A DNA stretch of 56,742 bases. It comes from Erysipelatoclostridium sp. AM42-17 (GTDB lineage: Bacteria > Bacillota_I > Bacilli_A > Erysipelotrichales > Coprobacillaceae). The stretch is from contig NZ_QUIN01000010.1 in NCBI RefSeq assembly GCF_003480255.1, positions 1 to 56,742 on the forward strand. Reading direction: 5' to 3'. Position numbers and translations under genes: made by a program. The notes under the pieces were generated by a model. The model searched no databases. It had not been told where the DNA came from and worked only from the letters and a program-made list of their open reading frames with translations. Below are positions 16,839 through 25,643 of the stretch, one piece after another. Position 1 is the first letter of the stretch. Each line of letters begins with the position of its first letter.

Positions 16839-17264
16839 ATGAAAAAACAAATAACAGTACAATACAAAAGTATTTTTAAGTATGAAGATCATCAAGAAAC
16901 AATGAAATGTCAAGGAATAGGTGAAATAGAACAAACACCGCAACTGACAGTTATTTCGTTTCAAGATCAAGATCAAATTATACAAATTGAATTACATGAA
17001 GAACATGTTATTTTAAAACATGGTATGTCAAAATTAAAGTTAGTTAAAAATAAAAAAGTGATGAATCATTACGCTACAGATTATGGCATGATTGAACTGA
17101 CATCTTTATTACATATGATTGATACAAAAAATGGTATTAAGATGAAGTATACAAACTATGATCATCAACATGTAATTAATGAAGCTTATGTTTTATTGAC
17201 TTATAAGGAGTATCATGATGAAACAGAGTATGAAAATGAAACAGTCAAAGAAATTATTAACTAA
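16839..17264 (+). CDS. DUF1934 (YwiB-like) beta-barrel protein
   Basis: A 141-residue cytoplasmic protein of the lipocalin-like DUF1934 family, related to YwiB of Bacillus subtilis, which also lies near argS. The alternating strand pattern, YKSIFKYEDHQETMKCQGIG at the N-terminus and the late YVLLTYKEYHDE segment match the family. The function is not known. The ATG at 16839 has GGTGATAT close upstream. The last 50 nt overlap the cardiolipin synthase gene, implying coupled translation. Confidence 0.75.
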   Translation: MKKQITVQYKSIFKYEDHQETMKCQGIGEIEQTPQLTVISFQDQDQIIQIELHEEHVILKHGMSKLKLVKNKKVMNHYATDYGMIELTSLLHMIDTKNGIKMKYTNYDHQHVINEAYVLLTYKEYHDETEYENETVKEIIN

Positions 17265-18747
17265 TAGACTTATTGTTTCTGCCTTTTTAATATTATTACA
17301 AGTCTGTTGGATTATTTTACTACTTGTATCAATGCGTAGAATATCGAGAATATTGACGTATTTGATGACTTTGCTTAGTTTTATTGCGGTACTTTATATT
17401 GTGAATAAAGATGATGAAAATGGCTATAAGATTGTCTGGATTATCTTGATTTTATCTTTTCCCGTATTTGGCGGTTCTTTATATTTATTATTTGGTAATA
17501 AAAAACCAGCGAAGAAAATGCGATTAGCGTTTGAAAAACAGTTATCTTATAGTAAACAATTTGTAGACAAAGAGTGTATAGGTGTCATTGAAGATCAAGA
17601 TGTTAAAGGTCAAATGCGATATCTTGCAAGCCAAACTTTTCCAATGTATCAAAATAATGAAGTGACTTATTTTTCTTTAGGTGACCAAGCTTATCCCCAA
17701 ATGTTAGAAGAATTAAAAAAAGCAAAACGTTTTATCTTTATGGAATACTTTATCGTTGATGAAGGAAAGATGTTTGATGGTATTTTAGAAATCTTAAAAG
17801 AAAAAGTAAAAGAAGGCGTAGAAGTAAGATTTATGTATGATGATGTGGGTTGTATTACGATGTTAGATCGTCATTATTATCAAAAATTAAGACAATATGG
17901 TATTAAAAGTGTTGCCTTTAATCCTTTTGTACCGCTTGTTTCTTTAGTAATGAATAATCGAGATCATCGTAAAATTACAGTTATTGATGGGAAAGTAGCT
18001 TTTTGTGGTGGTTATAATCTGGCTGATGAATATATTAATGTAAGAGATAAATATGGTCATTGGAAAGATAGTGGGATCATGATTAAAGGAAGTGCAGTTT
18101 GGCCATTATGTAAGATGTTTTTAGAAACATGGAATGTGGCTAATCATGGCCAAGAAGACTATACGGTATATAGAGTAGACAATCCGCTTCAATATCATCA
18201 AGATGGCTATATTATTCCTTATGGTGATTCACCATTAGATGAAGAACCGGTAGGAGAAATGGTTTATTTGAATATGATTAATCAGGCTCATGATTATCTT
18301 TATATTGATAGTCCTTATTTGATCTTAACGAATGCGTTACAAATGGCTTTAATCAATGCGGTAAAAAGAGGAGTCGATGTCCGTATTTGTACCCCAGGAA
18401 TACCAGATAAAAAGATTGTCTTTAAGATGACAAGATCTTATTATCCAACATTAGTAAAAAATGGTATAAGAATTTATGAATATTCACCAGGATTTAATCA
18501 CGCTAAAAACTTTGTATGTGATGATAAGGTGGCTACAGTAGGAACAATTAACTTAGATTATCGTAGTTTATATTTGCATTTTGAATGTGGTTTATATTTA
18601 TATAAAAATCCTGTAATTATGAAAATGAAACAAGATTTTCTAGATTCTATTTCAAAAAGTCATGAAATTACTTTAAAAGAAGTGGAAACGGGGAGATTTA
18701 GAGGATTATTTGAAGTGATATTGAGAGTTTTTGCGCCATTAGTTTAA
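17215..18747 (+). CDS. cls: Cardiolipin synthase
   Basis: A 510-residue membrane enzyme joining two phosphatidylglycerol molecules to cardiolipin and glycerol. Two N-terminal helices (about 18-38 and 43-60) are followed by phospholipase-D domains with HRKITVID (about 242) and HAKNFVCD (about 424). GGAG stands 4 nt before the first ATG and 7 nt before the second at 17218, so either start is possible. Its start lies about 50 nt inside the DUF1934 gene. The C-terminus ends in a hydrophobic segment, as usual for Cls. Confidence 0.95.
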   Translation: MMKQSMKMKQSKKLLTNRLIVSAFLILLQVCWIILLLVSMRRISRILTYLMTLLSFIAVLYIVNKDDENGYKIVWIILILSFPVFGGSLYLLFGNKKPAKKMRLAFEKQLSYSKQFVDKECIGVIEDQDVKGQMRYLASQTFPMYQNNEVTYFSLGDQAYPQMLEELKKAKRFIFMEYFIVDEGKMFDGILEILKEKVKEGVEVRFMYDDVGCITMLDRHYYQKLRQYGIKSVAFNPFVPLVSLVMNNRDHRKITVIDGKVAFCGGYNLADEYINVRDKYGHWKDSGIMIKGSAVWPLCKMFLETWNVANHGQEDYTVYRVDNPLQYHQDGYIIPYGDSPLDEEPVGEMVYLNMINQAHDYLYIDSPYLILTNALQMALINAVKRGVDVRICTPGIPDKKIVFKMTRSYYPTLVKNGIRIYEYSPGFNHAKNFVCDDKVATVGTINLDYRSLYLHFECGLYLYKNPVIMKMKQDFLDSISKSHEITLKEVETGRFRGLFEVILRVFAPLV

Positions 18748-18825
18748 GTTAAAAAAGATTGACTTTATCAAGGGTTAATGGTAACGTAATAACGATTATA
18801 GCAAACTAAAGATAGGAGGGACACA

Positions 18826-20487
18826 ATGGCAACAAATAAGATAGAAAATGCATTAAAAGAAGCATTTAAACAAGCAATTATTAAATGTGGTTTTGTTGAA
18901 GATTATGATTTATCAAAAATTGTAATTGAAATTCCAAAAGATAAAGCTCATGGTGATTATTCAACAAATATAGCAATGCAACTGACAAAGTTATTAAGAA
19001 AAAATCCAAGAGAAATTGCTTCAGCTATTATTGAAGCAGTGGATAAAGAAAGTGCAAACATTGAATCAATTGAAATTGCAGGTCCTGGATTTATTAATAT
19101 GTTCATGAAAAAAGATGTCATGACAGCCATTATTAAAGAAGTATTAGATCAAAAAGATGATTATGGAAAAACGAATTATGGACAAGGAACAAAATATAAT
19201 GTGGAATTTGTTTCAGCCAATCCAACTGGTGATTTACATTTAGGTCACGCTAAAGGAGCAGCCGTAGGAGATAGTATTTGTCGTATTATGGATGCAGCAG
19301 GATATGATGTAACAAGAGAATATTATATTAATGATGCTGGTAATCAAATTTATAATCTTGCTTTATCATTAAATGCACGTTATCGTGAAGCTTTTGGCTT
19401 AGAGTCTAATATGCCAAGTGATGGTTATCATGGTCAAGATATTAAAGATATTGCTTTAAAGATTAAAGAAAAATATGGTGATCAATATCTTCATACAAGT
19501 GAAGAAGAAACAATTGCTTTCTTTAGAAAAGAAGGAACTGAATTTGAATTACAAAAGATTAAAGATATTTTAAATGAATTTAGAGTATCTTTTGATGTTT
19601 GGTTTTCTGAAACAACTTTATATACTGAAAATAAAGTTGTCCCAACTATTGAAAAATTAAAAGCAGCTGGTTATACATACGAAAGTGAAGGGGCTTTATG
19701 GTTTAAATCAACTGAATTTGGTGATGATAAAGACCGTGTATTAATTAAAAGTGATGGAAGTTATACGTATTTAACACCTGATATTGCTTATCATTTAAAT
19801 AAATTAGATAGAGGATATGAATATTTGGTTGATTTATTAGGAGCTGATCATCATGGATACATTAATCGTATGAAAGCAGCGATTCAAGCTTTAGGATATA
19901 ATAGTGATCAACTAACAATTGATATTATTCAAATGGTAAGAATGGTTGAAAATGGTGAAGTTGTAAAGATGTCTAAACGTACAGGTAACGCTGTTACAAT
20001 TAAAGACTTAATTGAAGACATTGGAGTAGATGCTACTCGTTATTTCTTTGTCGCAAAAGCAGCCAATACACCATATGATTTTGATATTGCTTTAGCTAAG
20101 TCTAAATCAAATGAAAACCCAGTTTATTATGCACAATATGCTCATGCAAGAATGTGTTCAATTTTAAGACAAGCAAAAGAAAATAACGTTCAAGTGACAG
20201 ATCATTATGAATTATTAGTTAATGATAAAGAAATTGAACTTGTTAAGCATATTAATGAATTTAGAGATCAAATTATTGATAGTGCTAAATCTCGTAGTCC
20301 TCATAAGATTGCTAACTACATTCAAAAACTTGCACAATTATTCCATAGTTTCTATAATGATTGTTATGTTATTGATCAAGAAAACATGGAATTATCATCA
20401 CAACGTTTATCTTTAGTACAAGCTACAAAAATAACTATGAAAAATGCACTTGAACTTATTGGTGTCAGTGCACCTGAAAAAATGTAA
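18826..20487 (+). CDS. argS: Arginyl-tRNA synthetase
   Basis: A 553-residue class I synthetase charging tRNA-Arg. The N-terminal additional domain covers about 1-110. The HIGH signature appears as HLGHAKGAAVGD (about 140-151) and the KMSKS equivalent as KMSKRTGN (about 383-390). A DALR anticodon-binding domain closes the protein. The length is standard. AGGAGGGA precedes the ATG. The neighbours on both sides (a YwiB-like gene upstream, rpoE downstream after 11 nt) match Bacillus order. Confidence 0.99.
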   Translation: MATNKIENALKEAFKQAIIKCGFVEDYDLSKIVIEIPKDKAHGDYSTNIAMQLTKLLRKNPREIASAIIEAVDKESANIESIEIAGPGFINMFMKKDVMTAIIKEVLDQKDDYGKTNYGQGTKYNVEFVSANPTGDLHLGHAKGAAVGDSICRIMDAAGYDVTREYYINDAGNQIYNLALSLNARYREAFGLESNMPSDGYHGQDIKDIALKIKEKYGDQYLHTSEEETIAFFRKEGTEFELQKIKDILNEFRVSFDVWFSETTLYTENKVVPTIEKLKAAGYTYESEGALWFKSTEFGDDKDRVLIKSDGSYTYLTPDIAYHLNKLDRGYEYLVDLLGADHHGYINRMKAAIQALGYNSDQLTIDIIQMVRMVENGEVVKMSKRTGNAVTIKDLIEDIGVDATRYFFVAKAANTPYDFDIALAKSKSNENPVYYAQYAHARMCSILRQAKENNVQVTDHYELLVNDKEIELVKHINEFRDQIIDSAKSRSPHKIANYIQKLAQLFHSFYNDCYVIDQENMELSSQRLSLVQATKITMKNALELIGVSAPEKM

Positions 20488-20498
20488 GGAGAAAGAAA

Positions 20499-20828
20499 AT
20501 GGAAAAAAATATGTCTATGGTTGATGTTGCTTTTGAATTAATGTCTAAAAAGAAAAAAGCAATGAATTTCTATAAATTATGGCAAGAAGTAAGTGAAGTT
20601 AAAGGTTTTAGTGAAGAAGAAGCAGAAGAAAAAGAATCTTTATTTTATACAAATATTACTTTAGATGGTCGTTTCATTACAACTGGTGAAAATAACTGGG
20701 ATTTAAGATCTCGTCATAAATTCAATGAAGTTCATATTGATATGAATGATATTTATAATGATGAAGAAGAATCTGAAGAAGTTGAAGATGATGACGATAG
20801 TACAATCGAAGATGATTACAATAACTAG
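20499..20828 (+). CDS. rpoE: RNA polymerase delta subunit
   Basis: A 109-residue protein. The N-terminal HARE-HTH domain covers about 1-80 (AMNFYKLWQEVSEVKGFSEE), followed by a short acidic tail dominated by Asp and Glu. The tail is much shorter than in Bacillus subtilis (173 residues in total). Delta reduces non-specific binding of RNA polymerase and speeds recycling. Its presence supports a Bacilli/Erysipelotrichia lineage. It starts 11 nt after argS with AAGGAGAAAGAA upstream and ends in a terminator. Confidence 0.92.
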   Translation: MEKNMSMVDVAFELMSKKKKAMNFYKLWQEVSEVKGFSEEEAEEKESLFYTNITLDGRFITTGENNWDLRSRHKFNEVHIDMNDIYNDEEESEEVEDDDDSTIEDDYNN

Positions 20829-20850
20829 GAACGATTTCGTTCCTTTTTTT
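20827..20850 (+). terminator. Terminator of argS-rpoE
   Basis: AGGAACGA/TCGTTCCT 8-bp stem with a TT loop, then seven T. It begins at the stop codon of rpoE. Confidence 0.92.
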
Positions 20851-20871
20851 TGTTATAATAAAGAAAAGAGT

Positions 20872-20901
20872 TGACTATAAAGTGACTCTATAGTCTATAA
20901 C
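20872..20901 (+). promoter_or_regulatory. MerR-type promoter with central dyad
   Basis: TTGACT (20872-20877) and TATAAC (20896-20901) are 18 nt apart. Between them lies a perfect dyad, GACTATA-N8-TATAGTC (20874-20895). Operators placed between -35 and -10 are characteristic of MerR regulators, so the downstream gene probably controls itself. Confidence 0.75.
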
Positions 20902-20923
20902 GGTGTTGAAGGGGGAAGTTAAA

Positions 20924-21931
20924 ATGAAAACAAAAGAATTAGAACAAGTATTAGGCCTCAGTAAACACACTATTTTTTATTATGAAAAAGAAGGTTTTGT
21001 TCATCCTACAAGAGATGAAAATGGTTATCGTAATTATAGTGAACAGGATGTACAAACTTTACAGTTAGTTAAGTTTTTAAGAAACTTAAATATTTCTATT
21101 GATGACGTAAAAGGAATTATTGCGGGGACTGTTTCATTTGATGAATGTCTAAGAATTAATGAAATTCACTTAAATAAACAAATTGAAGGATTAAAAGAAA
21201 TAGAAAAGCAGGTTAAAAAGTATAAAGATAAAAATTTACCAGTTTTACCAGCACTAGAAAACATTCATGAACAAAAGAAAACCTATCTAGGTTATCAAAA
21301 AACAACACCTACAGTATCTTTAGGAAGAAAACTTACGTCTTCATTAGCTTTAAGAGAATTACTTTATACTTTGCCAGGAATTATCATTGTTAGTTATATG
21401 ACTCTTCAATGGTTTCCTATTGATAAAAAATATTTTTGGATAGTATTAGTTCTTGTTGTATTAGTATTTTTAATGCTTATTTTTGGTTTCAACTTTAAGC
21501 AAACTTCATCAATGATGCTTGATGAAGGACTAGATCAATCAGTAGAATTCTTACAAGACGGGATTACTTATTATCAAAGAAAAGGTTTTTATCAACATCT
21601 TTGTTATCACATTGCTGTTTTATTACATCATGAAGATAAATATGTTCATCACTGTGCTTATGAGAATATCAAAGAAGTTTCTATCATTGTTTCTAAAAGA
21701 TATATGAAGATGGGAAGTCCATTAGCGTATGAAATCTATGTTCCCGATTTTAAGTTTATCTTTCATGATGGTAGTGAGTTCTATTTTTATTGGCCCATGA
21801 TTTTAGATGATGATGAACGTTATATTGCAACAATCTTAGAAGAAAAGGTAAAAAACATTAAAGATCCTGATCATGTATTATATGCAATGAAACATGGTAT
21901 TAATTTATATGATTATTTAAAAGCCCAATAA
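20924..21931 (+). CDS. MerR-family regulator with membrane-spanning C-terminal half
   Basis: A 335-residue protein. The N-terminal 70 residues are a MerR winged helix (LGLSKHTIFYYEKEGF; NGYRNYSEQDVQTLQLVKFL), followed by the usual antiparallel coiled-coil helix (about 85-110). Unlike classical MerR proteins it continues with a linker and two adjacent transmembrane helices (about 145-160 and 168-190), then a soluble domain of about 140 residues. That domain has strands ending in FKFIFHDGSEFYFYWP. This suggests a membrane-bound one-component sensor. The C-terminal domain is not recognised. GGGGGAAG precedes the ATG at 20924. Confidence 0.8.
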   Translation: MKTKELEQVLGLSKHTIFYYEKEGFVHPTRDENGYRNYSEQDVQTLQLVKFLRNLNISIDDVKGIIAGTVSFDECLRINEIHLNKQIEGLKEIEKQVKKYKDKNLPVLPALENIHEQKKTYLGYQKTTPTVSLGRKLTSSLALRELLYTLPGIIIVSYMTLQWFPIDKKYFWIVLVLVVLVFLMLIFGFNFKQTSSMMLDEGLDQSVEFLQDGITYYQRKGFYQHLCYHIAVLLHHEDKYVHHCAYENIKEVSIIVSKRYMKMGSPLAYEIYVPDFKFIFHDGSEFYFYWPMILDDDERYIATILEEKVKNIKDPDHVLYAMKHGINLYDYLKAQ

Positions 21932-21943
21932 GGGCTTTTATTT
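21919..21943 (+). terminator. Terminator overlapping the MerR stop
   Basis: AAAAGCCC/GGGCTTTT 8-bp stem around the TAA stop codon, followed by a short T-rich stretch. Confidence 0.75.
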
Positions 21944-21957
21944 ATCAGTAATAATCA

Positions 21958-21985
21958 TTGATATAATTTTTTATTATGATAAAAT
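21958..21985 (+). promoter_or_regulatory. Promoter of the YheO-like regulator gene
   Basis: TTGATA (21958-21963), 16 nt, TAAAAT (21980-21985). Confidence 0.5.
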
Positions 21986-22015
21986 AACATAGAATCATTT
22001 ATTATTATGATAAAA
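21971..22015 (+). repeat. 14-nt direct repeat TTATTATGATAAAA
   Basis: Exact copies at 21971-21984 and 22002-22015, 31 nt apart. The first overlaps the -10 element and the second runs into the Shine-Dalgarno region. This could be a binding site for an autoregulator. Confidence 0.45.
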
Positions 22016-22028
22016 AAAGGAGGAGCCT

Positions 22029-22694
22029 ATGTATAAATATTTGGAACCTTATGCTAAACTTGTAGATTTTTTAGGTAAAGCATTAGGAGATAACTGCGAA
22101 ATTGCTTTACATGATTTAACAAGCAAGGAACAAGAAATTGTTGCTATTGCGAATAATCATATATCAGGTAGAGAAGTTGGCGCAAAACTTTCAAACTTGT
22201 CTTTGCATTATTTAGAAGAAAAACAATATTTAAATCATGAATATGTAATGAACTATAAAACAGTAGGGGCTGATGGAAAGTTAATGAGAGCAGCGACTTA
22301 CTTTATTAAAGAAGGCAATAAAGAAATGCCAGTAGGAATGTTATGTATTAATGTTAATATTTCTGACTTAGAGTATTTAACATCAACAATTAAGAAAATC
22401 TTAGGAGTAAAAGAAGAAAAAGATATTGAATTTAAAATGGATAATCCAGTAGAAATCTTATCTTCTCCTTTAGATGAAATGATTGATATGTATATTAAAG
22501 AATGCTTAGAAAAGATGGGATTCCCAAGTTATTTCTTAGCAGAACGTTTAAATGTTGATGAAAAGATTAAAGTTGTTAAATATTTACAAGAAAAAGGAAC
22601 ATTTAAAGTTAAGGGAGCAATTGTGTTAGTTGCTGAAAAATTAGCTGTTTCTGAACCAACAGTATATCGTTATTTAAAGAAAATGGATAAATAA
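22029..22694 (+). CDS. PAS/HTH transcriptional regulator (YheO/DauR type)
   Basis: A 221-residue regulator. The N-terminal 115 residues form a YheO-like PAS domain (ALGDNCEIALHDL; PVGMLCINVNISD). A linker is followed by a helix-turn-helix close to the C-terminus (VAEKLAVSEPTVYRYLKKM, about 200-218). YheO/DauR proteins sense small molecules and control catabolic or metal genes in other bacteria; the ligand here is unknown. AAAGGAGGAG precedes the ATG. It ends 10 nt before the pyrophosphatase gene, so the two are likely cotranscribed. Confidence 0.82.
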   Translation: MYKYLEPYAKLVDFLGKALGDNCEIALHDLTSKEQEIVAIANNHISGREVGAKLSNLSLHYLEEKQYLNHEYVMNYKTVGADGKLMRAATYFIKEGNKEMPVGMLCINVNISDLEYLTSTIKKILGVKEEKDIEFKMDNPVEILSSPLDEMIDMYIKECLEKMGFPSYFLAERLNVDEKIKVVKYLQEKGTFKVKGAIVLVAEKLAVSEPTVYRYLKKMDK

Positions 22695-22704
22695 GGAGTA
22701 AAAA

Positions 22705-24345
22705 ATGAGCGAATTAGTTTATGTAAGTGGACATCGTAACCCTGATACAGATAGTATCTGTTCAGCAATTGGTTATAGTTATTTATTAAATGCATTAAAT
22801 CGTTATCAAGCTGTACCTGTTAGATTAGGTGATGTCAATCGTGAAACAGAATATGTATTAAAGTATTTTGGTATTGAAACACCTGCTTTATTAAAAACAG
22901 TAAAACAAAAAGTAGAAGATTTAAACTATGATAAAGTCACTGTTTTTTCAAAAGAATTAACATTAAAGACTGCTTGGTATTTATTAAAACAACAAAATTT
23001 AAAATCAGCACCAATCTTAGATGATCATGGTCAATTATTAGGTTTACTTTCAACAAGTAATATTATTGAAGGATATATGGATCGTTGGGATTCAAGTGTT
23101 TTAAAAGATGCTAAGACACCTATTGAAAATGTAATTGATACATTAGAAGCTAATGTAATCTACTTAAATGAAGATTTAAAAACAATTAATGGTAATATTC
23201 ACATTGCTGCAATGCGTGGTGAAGAAGCTAAAAAACGTATTCAACAAGAAGATGTTGTTATTGTAGGTGGAGATCGTGATGAAGCAATTGAAAGTATTAT
23301 TGATGCTCATCCTTCATTAATCATCCTTACAGGATCATTAACTGTAGAAAAGAAAATGTTAGAAGTCTTAAAAGAAAATAAAATTTCAGTTATTTCAACT
23401 GCTTTTAATACTTATCATACATCGCAACAAATTATTCAATCTATTCCAGTTGAATATGTTATGCAAAAAGGAGACATTAAATTATTCTCTACAGATGATA
23501 CATTAGATTATGTAAAAGAAGTCATGTCAGAAACAAGATATCGTGCTTATCCTGTTGTTGACTTAAATAATCGTTGTGTAGGAAGTATTTCTCGTTTTGC
23601 TTTATTAAAAGGATTAAGAAAAAAAGTTGTTTTAGTTGATCATAACGAAAGAGGACAATCTATTCCAGGTATTGAAGAAGCAGATATTCTAGAAATCGTC
23701 GATCATCATCGTGTTGCTGATATTCAAACTGTAGGTCCTTTATTCTTTAGAGGAGAACCTTTAGGTTCAACAGCAACAATTGTTAATAAATGTTTTGAAG
23801 AAAATGATGTAGAAATGCCAAAAGAAATAGCTGGTATTTTACTTGGAGCTATTATCTCTGATACATTATTATTCAAATCACCTACATGTACTCCAGTTGA
23901 TACAAAAACTGCTAAGAAACTTGCTAAAATTGCTGGTGTTGATATTGAAACATTTGCTATGGATATGTTTAAAGCAGGAACTTCTTTAGTAGGTAAGAGT
24001 GTTGAAGAAATCTTTAACTCTGATTTCAAGAAATTCAGTTTTGAAGATGCTACTGTAGGAGTAGGACAAGTGAACTCAATGGATATTGAAGGATTTATGC
24101 CTTATAAGGCTGATATGTTAGCTTATATGAATCAGTTTGCTAAGGATAATAACTTAGAATTTGCGTTATTATTATTAACAGATATTATTAATAGTAATAG
24201 TGAAATCTTTGTTGGAGGACCTCATCCAGAATTAGTAGAAAAAGCATTTAATGTGACTCTTAAAGATAGTCAAGGAACATTAAAAGGTGTCATTTCTCGT
24301 AAAAAACAAGTTGTGCCAGCAATTACTGCTGTTATGAGTGAATAA
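22705..24345 (+). CDS. Manganese-dependent inorganic pyrophosphatase with CBS and DRTGG regulatory domains
   Basis: A 546-residue family II pyrophosphatase that hydrolyses PPi to two phosphates. The catalytic DHH domain is split. Its first part holds GHRNPDTDSICSAIGY (about 9-24). CBS motifs (about 70-125 and 250-300) flank a DRTGG domain (about 130-250). The catalytic core then resumes with VDHNERGQ and VDHHRVAD (about 311-335). A DHHA2 domain ends the protein. CBS-DRTGG forms are regulated by adenine nucleotides and diadenosine polyphosphates. It is 546 residues long, against about 310 for the unregulated enzyme. Confidence 0.93.
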   Translation: MSELVYVSGHRNPDTDSICSAIGYSYLLNALNRYQAVPVRLGDVNRETEYVLKYFGIETPALLKTVKQKVEDLNYDKVTVFSKELTLKTAWYLLKQQNLKSAPILDDHGQLLGLLSTSNIIEGYMDRWDSSVLKDAKTPIENVIDTLEANVIYLNEDLKTINGNIHIAAMRGEEAKKRIQQEDVVIVGGDRDEAIESIIDAHPSLIILTGSLTVEKKMLEVLKENKISVISTAFNTYHTSQQIIQSIPVEYVMQKGDIKLFSTDDTLDYVKEVMSETRYRAYPVVDLNNRCVGSISRFALLKGLRKKVVLVDHNERGQSIPGIEEADILEIVDHHRVADIQTVGPLFFRGEPLGSTATIVNKCFEENDVEMPKEIAGILLGAIISDTLLFKSPTCTPVDTKTAKKLAKIAGVDIETFAMDMFKAGTSLVGKSVEEIFNSDFKKFSFEDATVGVGQVNSMDIEGFMPYKADMLAYMNQFAKDNNLEFALLLLTDIINSNSEIFVGGPHPELVEKAFNVTLKDSQGTLKGVISRKKQVVPAITAVMSE

Positions 24346-24346
24346 G

Positions 24347-24616
24347 ATGAGATTAGATAAATTTTTAAAAGTCTCTAGAATTATTAAAAGACGTACTTTA
24401 TCTAAAGAAATATCTCAAAGTGAACGTGTTAAAGTGAATGGTAAGATTGCTAAACCATCAACTAAATTGAAGGTGGGAGATCAAATTGAAATTGAATTTG
24501 GTCGTACACGTTTAACAGTACAAGTCAAATTACTGAAAGAACATGTTTTAAAAGATGAAAGTACGATGCTTTATGATATTATAAAAGAGGAAAGAATTGA
24601 ACGAGAAACTGATTAG
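24347..24616 (+). CDS. rqcP: S4-domain ribosome quality-control factor RqcP
   Basis: An 89-residue S4 RNA-binding protein (YabO family) that acts with RqcH to hold P-site tRNA during alanine tailing of stalled nascent chains. The start MRLDKFLKVSRIIKRRTLSKE is the family's typical N-terminus, so the ATG at 24347 is chosen over the GTG at 24338. VNGKIAKPSTKLKVGDQIEI is the S4 core. It lies one base after the pyrophosphatase stop. It heads the order rqcP-yabP-yabQ-divIC known from Bacillus. Confidence 0.93.
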   Translation: MRLDKFLKVSRIIKRRTLSKEISQSERVKVNGKIAKPSTKLKVGDQIEIEFGRTRLTVQVKLLKEHVLKDESTMLYDIIKEERIERETD

Positions 24617-24626
24617 TTTCTCGTTT
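24600..24626 (+). terminator. Terminator overlapping the rqcP stop
   Basis: AACGAGAAACT/AGTTTCTCGTT 11-bp stem with a GATT loop. The T-rich tail is interrupted by G. Confidence 0.65.
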
Positions 24627-24675
24627 GTTGTCTTATATAAAATATAAATATTATCAAAATTAATAAGAGGATATC

Positions 24676-25221
24676 ATGGCGAAATTACTTAAATTCATTA
24701 CTTCAATTTTATTATTAGCTACCCTAAGTTTTATTTATTTATACCAAACTACACTAAATAAGATATTTCTAACATTAGCGATTACTTTTGGTACTTGTTT
24801 TTATCATTTTATCATGAGACTTATAGTAGGACTTATTTTTAGTGTGACTATGGAAAATAGAGTTGATTATCATAAACATTGGTTTCAAATACGTCAATTT
24901 GAAAAAAGAGTATATCGAAAGCTCAAAGTAAAGAAATGGAAAGATAGAATGCCTACTTATGATGTTGATCAATTTGATATGAAAAAGCATTCTTTAGATG
25001 AAATAGCACAAAGTATGACTCAAGCGGAATTGGTCCATGAAGTGATTGTTATTTTTAGTTTTGTGCCCATTATAGCGGGTTATTGGTTTGGGTCTTATCC
25101 TGTTTTTATCATCACTTCTATTATGGCAGCTTTGTTTGATTTAATATTTGTTATGATGCAAAGATATAATCGAGATCGAATAATTAAAATCATGATGCTA
25201 AGACATAAAAAGATGGTGTAG
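24676..25221 (+). CDS. Polytopic membrane protein, CrtO-like acyltransferase resemblance
   Basis: A 181-residue protein with about four hydrophobic helices: two at the N-terminus (about 7-23, 29-55) and two at the C-terminus (about 123-140, 145-165). Between them is a basic region with VKKWKDRMPTYDVDQF and TQAELVHE. That WKD-x-xP ... F ... AEL-x-H pattern resembles glycosyl-diaponeurosporenoate acyltransferases (CrtO). The match is judged by eye and the substrate cannot be inferred. It sits between rqcP and yabP, where Bacillus has no such gene. Confidence 0.5.
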   Translation: MAKLLKFITSILLLATLSFIYLYQTTLNKIFLTLAITFGTCFYHFIMRLIVGLIFSVTMENRVDYHKHWFQIRQFEKRVYRKLKVKKWKDRMPTYDVDQFDMKKHSLDEIAQSMTQAELVHEVIVIFSFVPIIAGYWFGSYPVFIITSIMAALFDLIFVMMQRYNRDRIIKIMMLRHKKMV

Positions 25222-25234
25222 ATACCATCTTTTT
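25207..25234 (+). terminator. Terminator overlapping the membrane-protein stop
   Basis: AAAAGATGGT/ACCATCTTTT 10-bp stem with the stop codon in its loop and a T-rich tail. Confidence 0.85.
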
Positions 25235-25349
25235 ATATAAGCAGTTCATAAGGAGAAATATCTTTTGATTGATTGACAATATGAGCGACTTTTTCATGAT
25301 AATGTCTACTTTCTTATTTTTTACATATAGTAGGATAGGAGGTAAAGTT

Positions 25350-25643
25350 ATGGAAAATAGTATACATTTTGAACAAACACCTTTTCATCATATTTATTTA
25401 AAAGATCGAAAGACTTTAGAATTGACGGGTGTTAAGAATATTGAAAGTTTTGATTCGTTGGAGTTTTTAATTGAAACAACATTAGGATATTTAAATATTA
25501 AAGGATCTAATTTATCGTTGATTCGTTTAGATCAGGAAAAGTGTGAAGTGAGTATTAAAGGACAAATTGATTCACTTAATTATTTAGCTCAAAAAAAGGA
25601 AACAAAGAATAAAGAAAGTATGTTTGATAAGTTATTAAAATAA
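25350..25643 (+). CDS. yabP: Sporulation protein YabP
   Basis: A 97-residue protein with the YabP/YqfC fold. NRKTLELTGVKNIESFD-like residues (RKTLELTGVKNIESFDS) and TTLGYLNIKGSNLSL are the conserved beta-strand core. YabP is made in sporulating cells, and in Bacillus it lies with yabQ before divIC. The ATG at 25350 is preceded by AGGAGGTAAAG; an upstream ATG at 25269 has no ribosome site. TTGACA at 25273-25278 with GATAAT at 25298-25303 is only a weak vegetative promoter (19-nt spacer), and no clear sigma-E element was found. Its stop overlaps the yabQ start. Confidence 0.88.
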   Translation: MENSIHFEQTPFHHIYLKDRKTLELTGVKNIESFDSLEFLIETTLGYLNIKGSNLSLIRLDQEKCEVSIKGQIDSLNYLAQKKETKNKESMFDKLLK

